A DNA stretch of 64,000 bases from Parus major (GCF_001522545.3 NC_031774.1:20874370-20938369), one strand, 5' to 3'; positions 1 through 14,069 are shown, numbered from the stretch's first letter. Numbers and translations are program-made. Notes: a model not told the origin generated them from the sequence alone.

Positions 1-2466
1 GATTCATCTTGCTGCAGTACAGATCTCAAGACCAAAAATATTGGAAGCTATTACAAAACTGGTCATGAGCCACACATGAGCATCAAAATTGGTTCCTAGT
101 ACTGGAAAAATGGCAGTGGAAAGTCAGTGTGGTGGTGCCCAGTTGTGAATTACAAAAGAACAAAACTAGCAGAGCTCTGCCATCCTCCAGCACTGACCCA
201 TAGGTGTCCTGGTTCATCCAAACAAACACCAAGTGCTGCCACAGCTGTGGCTGTTGGAGGACTACAGAGCTGCAGAGCAGCACCATAGTACCAGGATCAT
301 GTTTTCCAGGCTGGTACCAGCACACTAGGCCAGATAGTTAAGCTTTGTGGAAGGGTCTTGTGATACTAAGCAACGGGTTTATAACACATCATATTAAATT
401 AAATGGAAAAAAAAAAACAAAGTAATGTGTAAGGAGAAAACAATGCATGATGACTGTCTCTAAACTCTCATTTTTCTTAACACCTAGGGAAGAGACACTG
501 GAATTATTGAGGATAGATGTCTGAAAGTATCGGCTTCATGCCCAGCAAGAATTTAAAATAATCTGTGAAATAGGATTAAATATAAAAAGATAATATTATG
601 ACTTATGTATTAAGAAAACATAGAGAGGAAAAATTAATATTATTTAACCATGCATAAATCCTTTTCCACAAATACTTTGAGTGCTGTTTTGATCACTGTA
701 TCTTGAATAGACTGTAACACAGCAGCACAGAGAAGAACAAGGATGCCTGGAGTTATTGAAAGGCTTGTATATATTTAATTAAAGAACTCTTCATTGTGGA
801 GAACAGATGACACAAAAATGGCAAGATACAAAAGGGCAAATACTGTTTTGAACTGACAATACTCTTATATTCATTCTTCAACTCATTTTCCTCCACTGGC
901 CACTGTCAGGGGCAATAATAATGAGCTTAGTGAGCTTAGGAGACTTTTTCTCTGTCCTGCTAATAAGTTTTTATGCTCTTTTATTATTTTCCACTTTACC
1001 TGTCTCAAGGTAAATTAAAATTGTCTCTAACAATTTAAACATCCTGGCAAACTGAGGCAGGTTCTTGCACATTCAGAGGCATCCAAATTCTGGATATTTC
1101 TGAAAGTGCCATCATTTTCTCCTCTGCCATGTACAACAACAACAAAAAAAGTAGCCCCTTGTTTTTCATTCTGATGTCTATACTGCTGTTCAGGAAACAA
1201 AATCATGTCCGGTCAGCAAAACTGTTCCTCAAAGTACAGCTATATGTCATTCACCAAAAGTTTGAGGAATATCTCATATTCATTCAGAGGTATATATGGA
1301 GGAATGCAAATTTCTTATCACTGTTTCCTAGCACTTGCCAAGAGGCAGCATGTCAAATAAATAATTTAGTCTGGCTGAGGCACCACAAGAAAACAAAGCC
1401 ATCAGTCATCTCAGCTACATTATTGATCACCAATAACAAGATACTTGCTAAGACAAATGGTTTTGTTATTATACTAGTGAATTTTAGTCTACCCTGACTA
1501 AATAAATCATATTGAACTGTTTGTTGTTTTAACATGTCCAAACATTTCGGTAATAATTTTTACCTTTCATCCTATTCAGCCATCTATAGAATATCTCTGT
1601 ATAAATGTTGTTTATTTGTCTACAGTCTTTTTCTAAATGCACCTATGTATTTATCTTATAAAGCTAGGTAAGAAATTTCATGTCTCTATATATGTAATTT
1701 TTATATCTACCAAATCTTGTTAGTTTTGTTGCAGAGGAAAACATGAACAAGCTGATTTTGCAAGTCAAGCACTCTATCAGCACTCAATAAAAAGGTTTTT
1801 CTGCTCTCTTATGTTAATGAAACTTGTAAGCTCTTGTATTGGTTGTTATGATGTAATTATTTTTACTTTACATATAGCTTTTCTCCATTATCAACATGTG
1901 CCTATAATAACAGCAGAGCCCAGGGGTTCTTAGTAGGTCTATTCTGCCAAAGTACTTCAGTATCTCAGAAATATGTTCCTTCCTCCTACTTTCTATAGAG
2001 TATCTGATAGCTCAGATTTTGACAGACTTATGCAGACTGCTGTATGCTCCTCTCAGCTGTCTGTATCATGCTCTGGGGGAAAGTGAAGGCTGAGGATTCA
2101 CTCTCTTCAGTGAATCTAACCACTTCCAAAGATATCAGGAGGAGGACTTGATCTTGAGCATCTCAAGGGTCAAATGCTGTTTGCAAGATGCTGTTATGTC
2201 ACAGTAATCGAGAGGGGTTCTCTACACTTTGTGGGTGTGGGGAAGTTAAATTTGATGCCAAAGCATGGGCTGAGAATTGCTCTTGCAAATCCTAAACCCA
2301 TGAACTTTCTACATTTTTTTTCCTAAGGTTTTATAAAGTCTGGAAATGATCTTCACTAGAATTTTTTATTTCATGTTAAATCTTACCAGTTAACTTGGAA
2401 TAACTAAGTATTTAAATGTCTTATTTTAGGCATTCTTCAGTCATTTCATCAAAACTAAGTGCATAT
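1..2466. other. Non-coding AT-rich DNA, nothing assigned
   Basis: No reading frame here resembles a known protein; the longest is about 120 codons, which is expected by chance. A perfect 14-base palindrome (gccacagctgtggc) lies at 238-251 and an 11-base A run at 407-417. I see no transposon ends, tRNA-like boxes or splice-site clusters that would support a gene. Confidence 0.7.
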
Positions 2467-2467
2467 G

Positions 2468-2531
2468 CGGGCTAATTTAAAATTACGGGCTAATTTAAAT
2501 TTTTTAAATTAAATTAAATTTAAAATTAAAA
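2468..2531. repeat. 18-base tandem duplication running into an AAATT-type tract
   Basis: The unit beginning cgggctaatttaaa starts at 2468 and again at 2486, giving a period of 18. The second copy runs into a low-complexity stretch made only of A and T (to about 2531) with repeated aaatt/taaat words. This looks like replication slippage. The single CpG in each unit makes the pair easy to recognise. Confidence 0.75.
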
Positions 2532-4852
2532 GTAAGTTCCAAATATCATGTTCCTAGGAGAAATGTGATCTAAGAATGGAAGTGAATACACTTTCAAGTA
2601 AGAAAATATGTTGCGAAAAAGAACAAAAATATTTCTATAGCTGAAAACATCATCTGTATTTTGCTGACTTTTTATTGAGCAGAAAACTGAAAACAAGAGT
2701 TTCCTTGTACAAGCCAGAGTCTTTGGAGACTTACAGAAGTATAAAAACACAAACAAAAAACTCAGTATAATTTGGGGCCTTGAAAAATACAATTACCTCA
2801 GGGGCCTTCTGCAGTGCTACTCCCTCATGGGAAGAAGTAGTGACAAATAGTAGAGGTGTCACAGGAATCCACACTGTGATCTAATGAGATTGCACCTTGA
2901 ATGGTTATATATAAACAGCAAAGGTCCAAAATCCTTGCAGTGAAAAGCTGAAATGGACCAGGCCATAGAGATTGAGAACACCAAGCCCCAGGCTGTTCTG
3001 AACTGCAATGAAGCCTCTTACTTATGTGACTTATGTGACACCATAACACTTGCTGTTTGGGGGGACACCCCCTAGGCATTTCTGAGCCTAATTATATCAG
3101 GCATATAGTTAAACCTCTATAGTTATAGGCCGATCCTTGTCATGTTTACAGTCACTGTTTTGTTAAGTTTGGCTGAAGAAGGAATATGTACAGATCTGCA
3201 CCTGAAGGCTCTTGCAGAAGCCAGTTGTCGTGATTAAGAGTTCACCTTAGCAGTGCTAATGAATCACAATTTAATCTCTTCATAAAGCAGGTTACTGTTC
3301 AAAACACCAGTTTCCAGGAAGGGAAGCTTATTCTAGCATCTTTTTTTCATTAAATTCCCTCTACAGCAAAACTTAGGTACATGCTGGTAGAACATGGTAT
3401 AATCAGGAATTTTTTGCCCTCTCAACTGATTATACAGCTATCAGCCTGGTTTCTTACTATTGAGAGTTACATAGCTGTCAGTCATGGTGGCTGTGTGGAG
3501 GTACAGACACTTAAAACCAGCTGAAAACATACTTGTTTCAAAGTCAGGAGATGAGTCCCTGAAACTAGAAATATGAACTGAATAGCAATGAAGAGCACAT
3601 TTTAAGGTTTGAAGCACTTCCAGAAATTAATGAAGGCTATTACAATGTTAAAAACTTATGTCTGCAAATTTTAACAGTATTTTGAGTTTTCTTAGGACTC
3701 CAAATTCTCTTTTACCTATCAAAATGAAAAAGCACAGTTATAGATGAAACCTGATTTTTAATTTGTTTTAAATGGATTATATGCTCTTATCCTCTAGGTC
3801 ACTCAGGCTGAGCAGTTCTTTTTTATTTCTCCTTGTTAGAAATCCCTATGGAAATCAGTGAGATTGCTACAAACAAAAGAAAACCTTTGCCTGAAAATCT
3901 CTCCAGGTTTCCTTTCATATCTCCATCTAAAACATCCTTGGTGGCCTTTTAGCACTCTTGAAGTCAGTGACTCAATTCACACCAATTTCAGTGAACCTAA
4001 TGCTGCTAATTGATATTCCTGAAAGATGTGTCCTATATCTATGAGTTCTTTTTCCTGCTATTATTGCTTGTTAACATTCCATTTCTAATAATTTGAAGAA
4101 AAAAAATCCCTTTCATGAAACTAGAAACAAAAACAGAACTAAAAAGAGGAATGATGAGATTTCTGATTAAAGAATAGTTAAAATGTGACTAACATAAGGA
4201 GTTAGACTCTTAAGGAGTTTAAACAAAAGTTTATCATACTTGCTACTATCCCCATCACACAGATGGCAGTAAAAGAAAGAGATTTGGAGGCCTAACTGAC
4301 ACCCATCAGGCAGCTCTTTGAGGAGGGCTTAGACTTTCTGGTATTTATATCATGAGTATTTGCTATCCTGTACAAAAATCAGGCCCAGCTGTTATCCCTA
4401 GAATTCAGCATGTTAATGTATCATTGAACATATCTAAAGTTTTCTGTTGTCATGACCAAGCCCTTACACTCATCCACCACTCTTTTCAAGCCTTGGAAGA
4501 ACATTCTTTTCATATTTTCTTCTCCTTTTCTTCTTCTCCATACATCTCTGCACTTCCAAGAGAAGAATTCAGAGCCAAATTATCTTGACAGTTTCAAGCA
4601 AGTACTTTGACCCACCCTAATAAAGTAGGTTAAAAAAAAAGGGGGGGAACAGGTAGATAGATACTATGATCTGTAGCTACCTCAGGCAAACAACTGTGCT
4701 GCTTGATCTAATCGAAGCTCAGATGACTAGATGTGGTAGTGAATGCAAGATACGAATCTACAAATTCCCACCTACTACTTAAGAAAAACATACACTTTCA
4801 TCTTGGACAAGAAAAGTAATTCCCTCTGTTTGGAACAGACTGTTTTCCTATG
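2532..4852. other. Non-coding DNA with a possible ancient repeat scrap
   Basis: No gene is supported. A short stretch at about 3957-4002 (aagtcagtgactcaattcac and following) weakly resembles one arm of the old palindromic amniote repeat seen better at 10181 and 57707, but it is too diverged to call. An A9 run followed directly by a G7 run sits at 4632-4647. Confidence 0.6.
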
Positions 4853-5033
4853 TGTCATGGTTCAACCCCAGCCAGCAACTAAGCAGAAAAGGCCTTGGGT
4901 CTGTGTGAGCTTGCTCTGGCAGTCATAAACACATCTCTGTATTACCTACACTGTTTTCAGCACAAGTCCAAAATACAGCCCCACACCAGTCACTGTGAAG
5001 AAAATTAACTCTGCCCCAGCCAAACCAAGCACA
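4853..5033 (+). mobile_element. Internally deleted ERVL-type solo LTR (songbird)
   Basis: The left end (tgtcatggttcaacccc, then agccagcaactaagc) and the right 100 bases (gttttcagcacaagtcc, acagccccacaccag, gaaaattaactctgcccc, ending agcaca) match the two ends of a passerine ERVL-type LTR as I remember it. The middle is missing, so the unit is only about 181 bases. It begins TG and ends CA. The flanking pentamers ctatg (4848-4852) and ctctg (5034-5038) differ at one base, which would fit a decayed 5-base target-site duplication of ERVL type. No retroviral genes adjoin it. The family name is from memory; the TG...CA ends and flanks are seen directly. Confidence 0.75.
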
Positions 5034-8000
5034 CTCTGTCATATAGCCTTATGAATTCTCAGCCTGACTAACACCTGATCTGTAAAGCATCGACATTGAA
5101 TATATTCTACTGGCTGCATTTCTCAGTGGGATGGGCTTGCTGAGAACCTGCTGGCAAATCATCAGCCCATGTGATTCTGCCTCTAGCAGGCTTCCACCTT
5201 CTTCCTTAAGCAGGAAAACTGCTCCAGTACCATATGGAAAGAGACTTTGAATTGCATTGAGAATTTTTGGGATACAGGAAGATAATCAAGATTTGAAATT
5301 CTATTAATACAAGTTGCTTAATTTAGAGATTTTAGAAAATGCATAAATCAAACCTAAACACAGGAAAGTGACTGCTGTTGTCCTTTGAAAGATAAACCTC
5401 CAGGAATGAAGGGACATTCGTCAAATCTTATTAGCATAAAAAGAAATACTACATTTTGTTTATCAGCATCCTGGAGCAGAGCTGCATTTTGCTCCTGGCA
5501 CTGATCTCCAAATGACATGAAAATTATCAGCAGGGGTGGCTTATATCTATGGAAATCAACCATAATAATGCCTATAGAAACACATTCATCTCTATTTCTT
5601 TATTTATATTTGCTGGCACTTTTCAAAACTGATAGACAAATTGGCTTAGCAATCATTGTCCCTTAATGGAGGGAAGCTGTGTCTTAATGGAGGATGACAG
5701 TTGAAGTGATTTAGCTTTTGTTGCAGCATAAAGGCATTTCCTTGTTTTCTTTTCCTTCCAGGGGATAATAGACCTTGTCATAAGCTATTATATACTTTGA
5801 TTACAAGAAAAATAAATCTACAGCTACCCCTCTCCATTTTTCTTTGACACAAGCACGAACCAAAGTTACCAGTCATACCTATCTTGAAGGACACTTTTGG
5901 GTTTCACAAGCTCATACAGACAGTAGTTAAGCTCTCTGAGGCAAATCTAACACTCAGAAAAAAGAAACAGGAAGTGGTCAGGTGAGATCTTTTTCAGAGA
6001 TGACCAAACTTGTGGTTGCTCTGCTTTCTCTCTGTTTATCACTGAAAAGGCAGGCAAGATACATTGGTCCTGGGTAATTTTTTTTATTATTATTATTGAT
6101 TACTTCAGGAATTGTGTGTCTCCAGACCAATCATATTAAGGATTTCTTCTCTTGTCTGATTCATTCATCTACACATTTTCTACTTTTAGAGTCAGCTACC
6201 AATTAAGACTCCTATGTACTTGTAATTTTATCTTCTATTTTTTTGAAATTCCCCATGAGTACAAAGGGAGACATTTTCTTTAGATATTTTCTAAAGTTCA
6301 GAAACAGTAAACAGTTCTCAGCTCATATAGTCCATTACCTTCCCTATACTATGCCATTGCAATGTGTAAAATACTTCTCATGGGACAATTTAGGATGACA
6401 TCTTATGCCTCAGTTCAGGAAATTGAAGATCATCTACTGACAGGTCTTCTGGAACTCACAGAAAAGCTGTTGCTGCTGCTACAGCTGAATATTTAAGGAC
6501 TGTATGCTTCCTACTTGTTTTTAACCATACCTACTCAAATTCTCTGTCCAACATACTCACCTATCCTGCTTGTTTAGTATAGTTTTCAAGTTTCTCACAT
6601 TTTTATTACTATATGAAGGCAATTACCAGGGATCCTAGTCTATACAATATCTAGGGTATTTTTAAAATTCTGTCATTAACAGGATTTTAATGCAATCAAT
6701 AGAGAATAGTTTTCATAATATTGTATTCTCTCCTCCGGGTCTTATTAAATGGTATAAAGATTCCAACTTTAAATTACAAATTTATCTTGTGAAGGGAAAG
6801 GAGTTATAATAATACCATTAAAGAAAGCTAACTCCTGGATTAATTTAAAAGATCGCAATAAAATCTCACTTTTCAAATTTAAAAGCTGATATGTGTATAT
6901 GGATTATTACTTGGTCATAAATTCTGAGATCATAGGTTGCCTCAACAATACTTTTACAGTACTTGGCTAAGGTTGCAGAAATTGTGTTATCTAGGCTCAA
7001 AAATACAATTAAGCTTTATTTGGAACAAGCTTTAATATCTGTGATGGTGTATTAGTAATTATGTACCTTCTGAGACTGGAGTAGGTAGGAAAGCTTTTAA
7101 TTGCATTTAGCCTGATGCTGAGGTGTGGTATCCCTCCCTAGCCTTTCCTACAGGTAGCCTTTGCTACAGGTGATCATTAGCTCTTTTTTAATGACCCACA
7201 TCTAGTAATATCATGTGTCTACTTGTCAACTTCAGCCAAAGAAAATAAAAAATCCACATAAGAATGATCTAATGTACTCATTTTTCACTGCAGTCTTGTG
7301 ATCATGATAAGAGTAGATTAACATCTTGCCTTTTGACCCTTATTAGTCTTGACATGAAAATTTTTTTATGACATTTTAGTGGAAGACAGACACTTTCTGT
7401 CTTCCCAAAGCACAGCCACTGTTCTTTGAAAAATCTACCTATAGTTAAAACCTAGCTTTTATATTTGTGCTTTCATGACAAATGATATAATGAGTACAGA
7501 GAAGCATCAAATGAATATACAACATTGACAATAGTGTACAGAAATCTTCTTTCTACCTGGTCATGGAAAGAAAGTGATACTGGCATTTTTCTCTCCTCTC
7601 TGTTGCCTCTGCCTGTGAGAACTAAAATAAAAAGCAACTCACTGAAATAGTGACAGCAGTTTTAAAGATTTTTCCAGATCTTCATATTTCTCAATAAACA
7701 CCCCAAAAAGGCTGTTCCTATAGACAAGACCATAAACTCTTTTACAATGTGTCTTGTGTATATTTGATCAACATGAAGCAAGAACTTGGAGAAGCTGCCA
7801 GTTAGAGAATTGGATACAACTATGTTAGTGAATAGGGTGATGCAAGAGAAGTGGATGCTAGAAGGTAATAAACATCAACAATACAATTACAATAAACAGT
7901 ATTGGCATTCTATTCCCTTACCAACACTATTCCCTTACCAGCAATTCCATTTCAGACTAGCTGTATCTAGTCTTTTCTGGTAGCCTGAGTACCCATTAGT

Positions 8001-10180
8001 AGCTGAAGCCCAGTAGATAATCTGCTAGAGCACATTGTCTGGTTTACCTCAGTCTGACAGGAAGCCATTTAATGAGCTATAAATAAAAATACAGTAAGTG
8101 GGGACACCCAGGAGATATGAACCAAAGCCTTATCCTGACTGGAACTAAAGAAATAACTTTAAAACACCACTGGTTCTTCAGTTAACACTCACAGTTTGTA
8201 CTATTTACATAATACTAATTTCCTAGGAAAAATAATTTTGTCCTTCTAATAGCATGACAACTGCTTAATTCATAATGTTCTCCCACTTTTTGGCTTGGAC
8301 ATGGATAAATGGGATTTTCTTCCAGGTGTCTTTATTGGAAATCGACTGTGTTGTCCATTCTCATAAAGTAAGGACAGGCCAAATCAGTCTTAGAAGATAA
8401 CTTGTACATTCCGTAAGCACTTCCTTCAGATTTCATAAAAAACAGATATTTCATCCAAGGAAAATCCCATTCAAATGTGACAGAAAGCAAACACAAAGCA
8501 GCCATAAGTGGAATCTTAAAGTATTCACCCAATATTATTTTTCATTTTTCCTTTAATATCTGACCAGTTCTAGACAGCCTATTAAAATTAGCTTCATAAT
8601 AAAGATCAGAGTTTGTTGAAGAATACAGAGAGCTACCTCAAAGCATGATTTCTGTATATGTGTTTTGACTGTCTTAATGCACCAGTTGACTTCAGCTCTT
8701 TTGCAGCTGTTTACACAAGCAAGATTTTTTTTGTGCTCACAAACACAAAACTGCTGATACAAGTAGTGCTTAATATTTTGTTTTCTTTGCTGAAGACATG
8801 TCAGCTTAGGCCCATTTCCAAAGCTTTTAGTGACCTCCAAGTTTTTACTAAAACAGGTGAACTTTTCTAGAGAGCTGCCTAGTTGAAATAAGAGTAACCG
8901 AGTCGATAAATCACACTCCATCCAAACAGCATGGATATTTGAGACTGTGGCTATCCTACAGGATACTCTACCAAGTGTTAGGTTTGCAATGTCTACCTGG
9001 ACAAGAAGTGAAAGTCTCACTTTTCCTTGGCAAACAACTGCATCCTTGCAACAGAGGAGCTGAACTACTTGGGACTTTCCCCTGTGACCCAGAATGGTAC
9101 TACATGATCAGTATGTAAAAACTGAGGTGTAAAATTGTTTTGCTGGTACACTAGTTAATGTTGAAGAACACCTTGTGGTATTCTAGTTCAACTGTTCCAA
9201 ATATTTTTGAGCTACCATTCTGTAGTTGTAATTGTCTTCAGTGATGGCCACACTGGGAAATCCAATTGAGATAAAGGGAACATCTCCATCACTTTGGTCA
9301 TTTCCATTTCTCCTCTCTGGTTCCTTGAGGCAATTCTTGATCAAAAACTTTGGCAAAATTACTCGTCTGTGCTTATTTTTCAGAACACAGATAAAAGTTT
9401 TGTCATGCTTTTATTTTGACCCCCACACAAAAATTAGATCAAAAATGATCCCTGGCATTGTAAACAAAATTCCTTACTGATCTATGAATTGTATATGATT
9501 TCAATTAATGCAACAAGCTTCAGAGCAAGTGGAAAGACAGCAAATTTGTCTCAATGTTATATAAATTCAGAAAGATAAGTTAAAGCAATTCTATGCATAA
9601 TGGCCAAAACAGGAATTTAATTTTTTGAAAATCTTCCACAAGTTGATTATGGATGAAATTACCTTGTAAAAGAAAGAGACAGAAGACACAGAACACATAA
9701 TAGTGCTCTGAATAGGGAGACAGTTCCACACAAAACCCTGAAGTTCTATAACTTACTAGCAGTAAAACTGCCAGTTCTTGATTTCATTGCAGAGCATAGG
9801 CTTTAACCTTGTTGGGGTTCTACTAGTGAATATGAATATTATTTTGTTGGGGTCTTTCTCCTGTGTTTGTCATGACAGTTTTACATCTTGCACCTTCTTG
9901 GTTTACTAGCAATCTCACCTGCATCTGTGTGTTAAAACTCATTCAAATTCTGATTTCATTTTTATGTCTCCACATCATCCTAACATTATTGGAATTCCTG
10001 TTTAAAAAAGAACACGTGAATTATCTAGGTGTTTTCAGATTTTTTTAGGCAGAAAATCTTATTCCAAAATAAAGTCACTTATGGCCACAGCAAGTCACCC
10101 TTGGAACTAGATATTCAGCTTTATCTAGAAACAGACAAAATGGATGAAATGCTATCATGAGCAAGAATTTGGATTTTTAT
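5034..10180. other. Non-coding DNA, simple repeats only
   Basis: No gene is supported. The longest frame in the whole window lies here: 155 codons on the minus strand, 8553-9020. It shows no recognisable domain, has no conserved-looking motif and is overlapped by a frame on the other strand, so I treat it as chance. A T-run leading into (TTA)n sits at about 6078-6098. No transposon ends were recognised. Confidence 0.65.
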
Positions 10181-10245
10181 GACAGATCCTTATCTGCAGT
10201 CAGTGGAGTTGCAGCAATTCATACAGGCTAAAAAGTGTCTGGATT
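10181..10245. repeat. Fragment of an ancient palindromic amniote repeat
   Basis: The stretch opens with gacagatccttatctg and continues with cagtggagttgcagcaattc and atacagg. These resemble the outer part of the left arm and most of the right arm of an old repeat common in turtles, crocodilians and birds, whose arms read roughly 'cagatcctcagctggtgtaaat' and its complement around a 'gacttcaatgg' centre. The middle of the left arm is missing. The repeat is remembered, not searched, and it has no name I can give with confidence. Confidence 0.5.
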
Positions 10246-12388
10246 TCTGCTTCTGTCACTAGACTTTGACTTGTAAATAATGAATATTCCCATGATACTA
10301 AGTCAACTTTTAATAGAAGCTTTAATGAAAAAAGCTGCCAGGAGTATAAGTTTTTGATTCAGCTGAAAACTATAAAGACGTTCCATACATACAAATAAAC
10401 AATGAAAGGAATAGTAAGGTTGTCTGTACACTTTCCCCAGTGGGAGAAACATTGTGCCTAAAAAACAAAGGGAAAAAACAAAAACAAGTACTCTTGCAAA
10501 GATATTTGCATATTGTTATTAAACAGCCAACCTTTACATAATGAAGGGCATATTTACAGTGCTGCTCAAATTGAATGCTCTAAGGCTGTTTTATGATATT
10601 AAAATATTTATAAATAGGCTTTAATTCAGCTTCGCCTCTGTCAGAAATTCAATGGAAATCCTAATTACCATTTCTCTGTGCAGATGAAAGGCAATCATAC
10701 GTATGTATTGACATTCAGCTAACACCATTCACTAAAAGGTTCAGTGGTTTAGCATGACTGCCAAGTCATTAAATAAGGGCATAGGCTGGTTTTATAAATA
10801 ATGCTGACTGTATTCAGAGTCTTATAGGACTCACTTGAGTTGTACAACGTAGCTAAATGAAATTGCCTATACCCTCTCTATAACTGATAGGCTTGAGACC
10901 AAATAGAATGATAGGAATTAATTTTTAGGCTTGTCATCCAGGGTATCTTTCACAATCCTTAGCTTCAGAAAATATAAATATATTCATAATTTAAACACAG
11001 TATTACCTGATGCTATTGATTAAGCTGCACTAAAACCATAATTTAGGTTCAGGTCTTTCTCTTTAATTCATTGGAATATTCTATACAACTACCATAGAAA
11101 ATGAATAATCATATTGTGAGACTGATGGGTAATGGGACACTAACAAATTTAATTTCCTCATGCACCCAGTCTTTTGTGTCTGCTAGGCTAGTTTCATTTT
11201 GCTATATTTGCTGTCAAAAAAAACCTCTTCACACTTACTACTAGGCCTGCATTATATGGAAAGAGAATGAGGAAAAAGCACAATAGAGAATTATCATTAA
11301 CCATCTTTTAGGATCCATAGAACCAGAGAAGAAAAAAGAAATGCTGCCATCCCTTGTGTTCTTATAATTGGTTCATTGCCTCAGGCCAATAATCTCTTGG
11401 ATACTAATGGTTTCCCCAAAATTTACTTGCTAAGCTTCTCACAAAGCTAACATGCTATAAGCTGTTACAAGTTCTTGAGGTGATCTCTACAATAATGCTT
11501 TTCTTTGTTTTATTGTGCTTTTTATGGGGACAGAATTAATTCAAAGAGATTGAAATTAGAGAATTTTGATCATTATTCAAACCAGTGAGTAGAAAATTTG
11601 CTTTAAACTTCTTAAATTCTATTTCTAGTGGTGCATTCCAGTTTTTCCTATTATATAATATACATATATATATTTATATATAAAATTTCCTATTTTCTGT
11701 CGGGCATTTCTTGTATATGGCATTTGTCTTTACTGATGCAAAAGGACATGGTAAGCATAATATAGATCATTTAGAAAGCTGACTCTATAACCATTAAAGT
11801 TGTTAAATATTACATCAATTTTTTTGAAAATTATTCTACATTTTTATGTTTTATGTAATGATTGTCTTAAAAATTATGGCAAGTTGCATTTGAAAGAAAA
11901 TTTTTAAAGCACCAAAATCTTGTCTTTCTTTTTCATTTGCTTCTAAATCCAAGCAAAATTAGCAAACTTTAAGCCTGACCTCATTCAAGTCTTTCCAAAC
12001 CACTAAGAAAGGTCTTTAAGTAGAAAAAAGAAAAATTACTTATTATTAATGTATCAAATTACTTTTTCTCATCACCAAATCCTTTATCTTTCTAAAACTA
12101 GTTCATCTTCTCTTTTTTATATCCAGATTTTATTCATGGGCTAGAAGAGGAAACAAAATTTTCCCCTTTTTTTATCAAGTTCCAAATTTCCCCCTTTAAA
12201 TGGAATCTGTAATGAAAATATTTTTTTTTTTAATAATGGCTTCTTTTCTGTACCATAGGAAGAGACTGCTGCCAGTTTGATTAATTTCTCAAGTCAATAA
12301 AGTGAATGTTTGGAATTTGACAATTTACTTCTCCAGCTTAGTAAGTGCATTGACACTATGAGAGCAAGCATACTACTTTTTTCTATTA
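10246..12388. other. Non-coding AT-rich DNA, possible conserved non-coding element
   Basis: No gene is supported. The stretch 10590-10780 is dense in homeodomain-type TAAT/ATTA words (ctaattacc, gctttaattcagc) set in ordinary-complexity sequence, as vertebrate enhancers often are; this is suggestive only. A short TA-rich run lies at about 11650-11690 and an 11-base T run at about 12221-12231. Confidence 0.5.
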
Positions 12389-12470
12389 GTATATATGCTT
12401 TATATGATATATAATATATATCATATAATATATATATAATATATTTATATTATATATATATAATATATAT
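12389..12470. repeat. AT dinucleotide-rich microsatellite
   Basis: About 80 bases consist almost wholly of A and T in imperfect (AT)n, broken by tta and atc words. The word atatatgctt occurs at both edges, so the array sits between short direct repeats. Such tracts are self-complementary and can extrude cruciforms. Copy number is usually polymorphic. Confidence 0.85.
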
Positions 12471-12472
12471 GC

Positions 12473-14069
12473 TTTTTAGTACAGCAATAAATTAAGTCAT
12501 CGTATAGATGACTTTATCTATGACTTCATCATTTAGATTTTTATTTTATTTAAATAGAAAATATTTTTACTTTTTTTTTTTTATTGAAGAGGTTTTTAAT
12601 ATTCCATCTGTCTTGAAGCACTACTGGGTTGGTTTCTTTTCAATAAAGTCCACAGAACTTTGGAAATAGTTCACAAAAGAATGGCACAGATTTGGCACCA
12701 GAGTCATCAATAAGGTTTAATAGAGACAAAATTTTCTTTTTACTTTCCATGTCAAGACAGTACAAATACAGGAGAGCAAATGTTTCTGCTTTCATGTTTC
12801 TTCCATTCTCACATATCATCAGTTATTAATACACAAGATGGAATTAACACAAATAAGATTTGGAATCTAGCCTGGTTGTGAAGACCTGACAGAAAAAATA
12901 TTCTGTCTCTTGAAGTGAGCCAATTTGTTCTGACCTCCTTGGCAGAGAGCAGATTTGATACCCCACAATCTCACTGTGGGTGTAACCTTCCAACTGTACC
13001 CACCCATAATTTTACACTGCCATCAGCTTTGAAATACGGTGCTGTGAGAACAATTTACAATATGTGACAGGGTGCCACAAGCCATTGTAGCCTCTTTTCA
13101 GATTTGCCGTCCAGAGGAAATGAGTTCTTAGCACTGTTACCACCCTGTAAAAGCCTTGCTTTGGAGGACAAAAGCATGTCACTACTTGTGATTTGAGTGA
13201 GTAATGTGGAAATAATCTGGGAGCTCCTACACTAGAGAAAAGAACTGGGAGTCTCAAAGCCAAGAGGGCAGCCTGTGACCCAGACAGCATCTGAGGGCCC
13301 CTGAAAATTCAGGAGGATTAGAGATATTTTGGAGTCCATAATTAAAGCACTCCTCTTTTGCTAAAGTTTTTCTTTCTCTTTTTAAGAGTATTAACCTTCC
13401 AAACGCATAAGGAAGAAGAATACTAAAATTACTAATCAAGAATTTATTTTAACATTTTTAGAGAGGAGAGTTATTTACTGATCCCAACTACTTTGAAGTC
13501 TTAAAAGACAAGCTTTAAATCTTGGTGAAATGGCTCTTGTCTGAACTGATTGGGTTTTTCTTCCCTGTCTGGAACCCAGAGTTACAGAGCTACAGAGCTT
13601 GAAAATAAGCAGTATAGAAAAGAAGGTTAGTATACATATTTCACAATATAAAGATCAGATTCATGCCAAGGCAAGGACAAGGACTCAGACAGTCCTTTGG
13701 TTTTTGAGGGATAGGAGAGTGTTTGCATAGCAGTGCAGCAGCAGTGAAAAGACATCTCAGTGACAGCAGTCACTGGCTCATGGAAGAAGAAACTAGGGAA
13801 TCCAGCAAAGAGAGAAAGCATTTGTCTAAGCAGAGGAGAATAACACCATAAACCAAAGGTAATCATATTTTGAAGTTATATCCCAACTTCTGTGTCAAAT
13901 CATAGTTGAAGGGAACAGAAGGTAGCTTTACTTGGTACACACCAAACTGAGTCATTATGAAAATCTGAGAAGTTCTTCTGGTTTTTCTACTGGTTCAGTC
14001 TGACATGCTGGAAAAATTTAAGTACAGACTGCTCACAGAAAGGGACAACAGTATGAACCCTTACATGTG
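12473..14069. other. Non-coding DNA, nothing assigned
   Basis: A 12-base T run at 12571-12582 is the only simple repeat of note. Minus-strand frames of 61-92 codons between 13012 and 13866 overlap one another and resemble no protein I know. Confidence 0.65.

Noticed and set aside
3957..4002. Third copy of the palindromic amniote repeat
   Set aside because: Similarity is too weak by eye to call.
8553..9020. Longest open frame in the window, 155 codons on the minus strand
   Set aside because: At this AT content about one frame of this size is expected by chance in 64 kb. It has no recognisable domain and another frame overlaps it on the plus strand.
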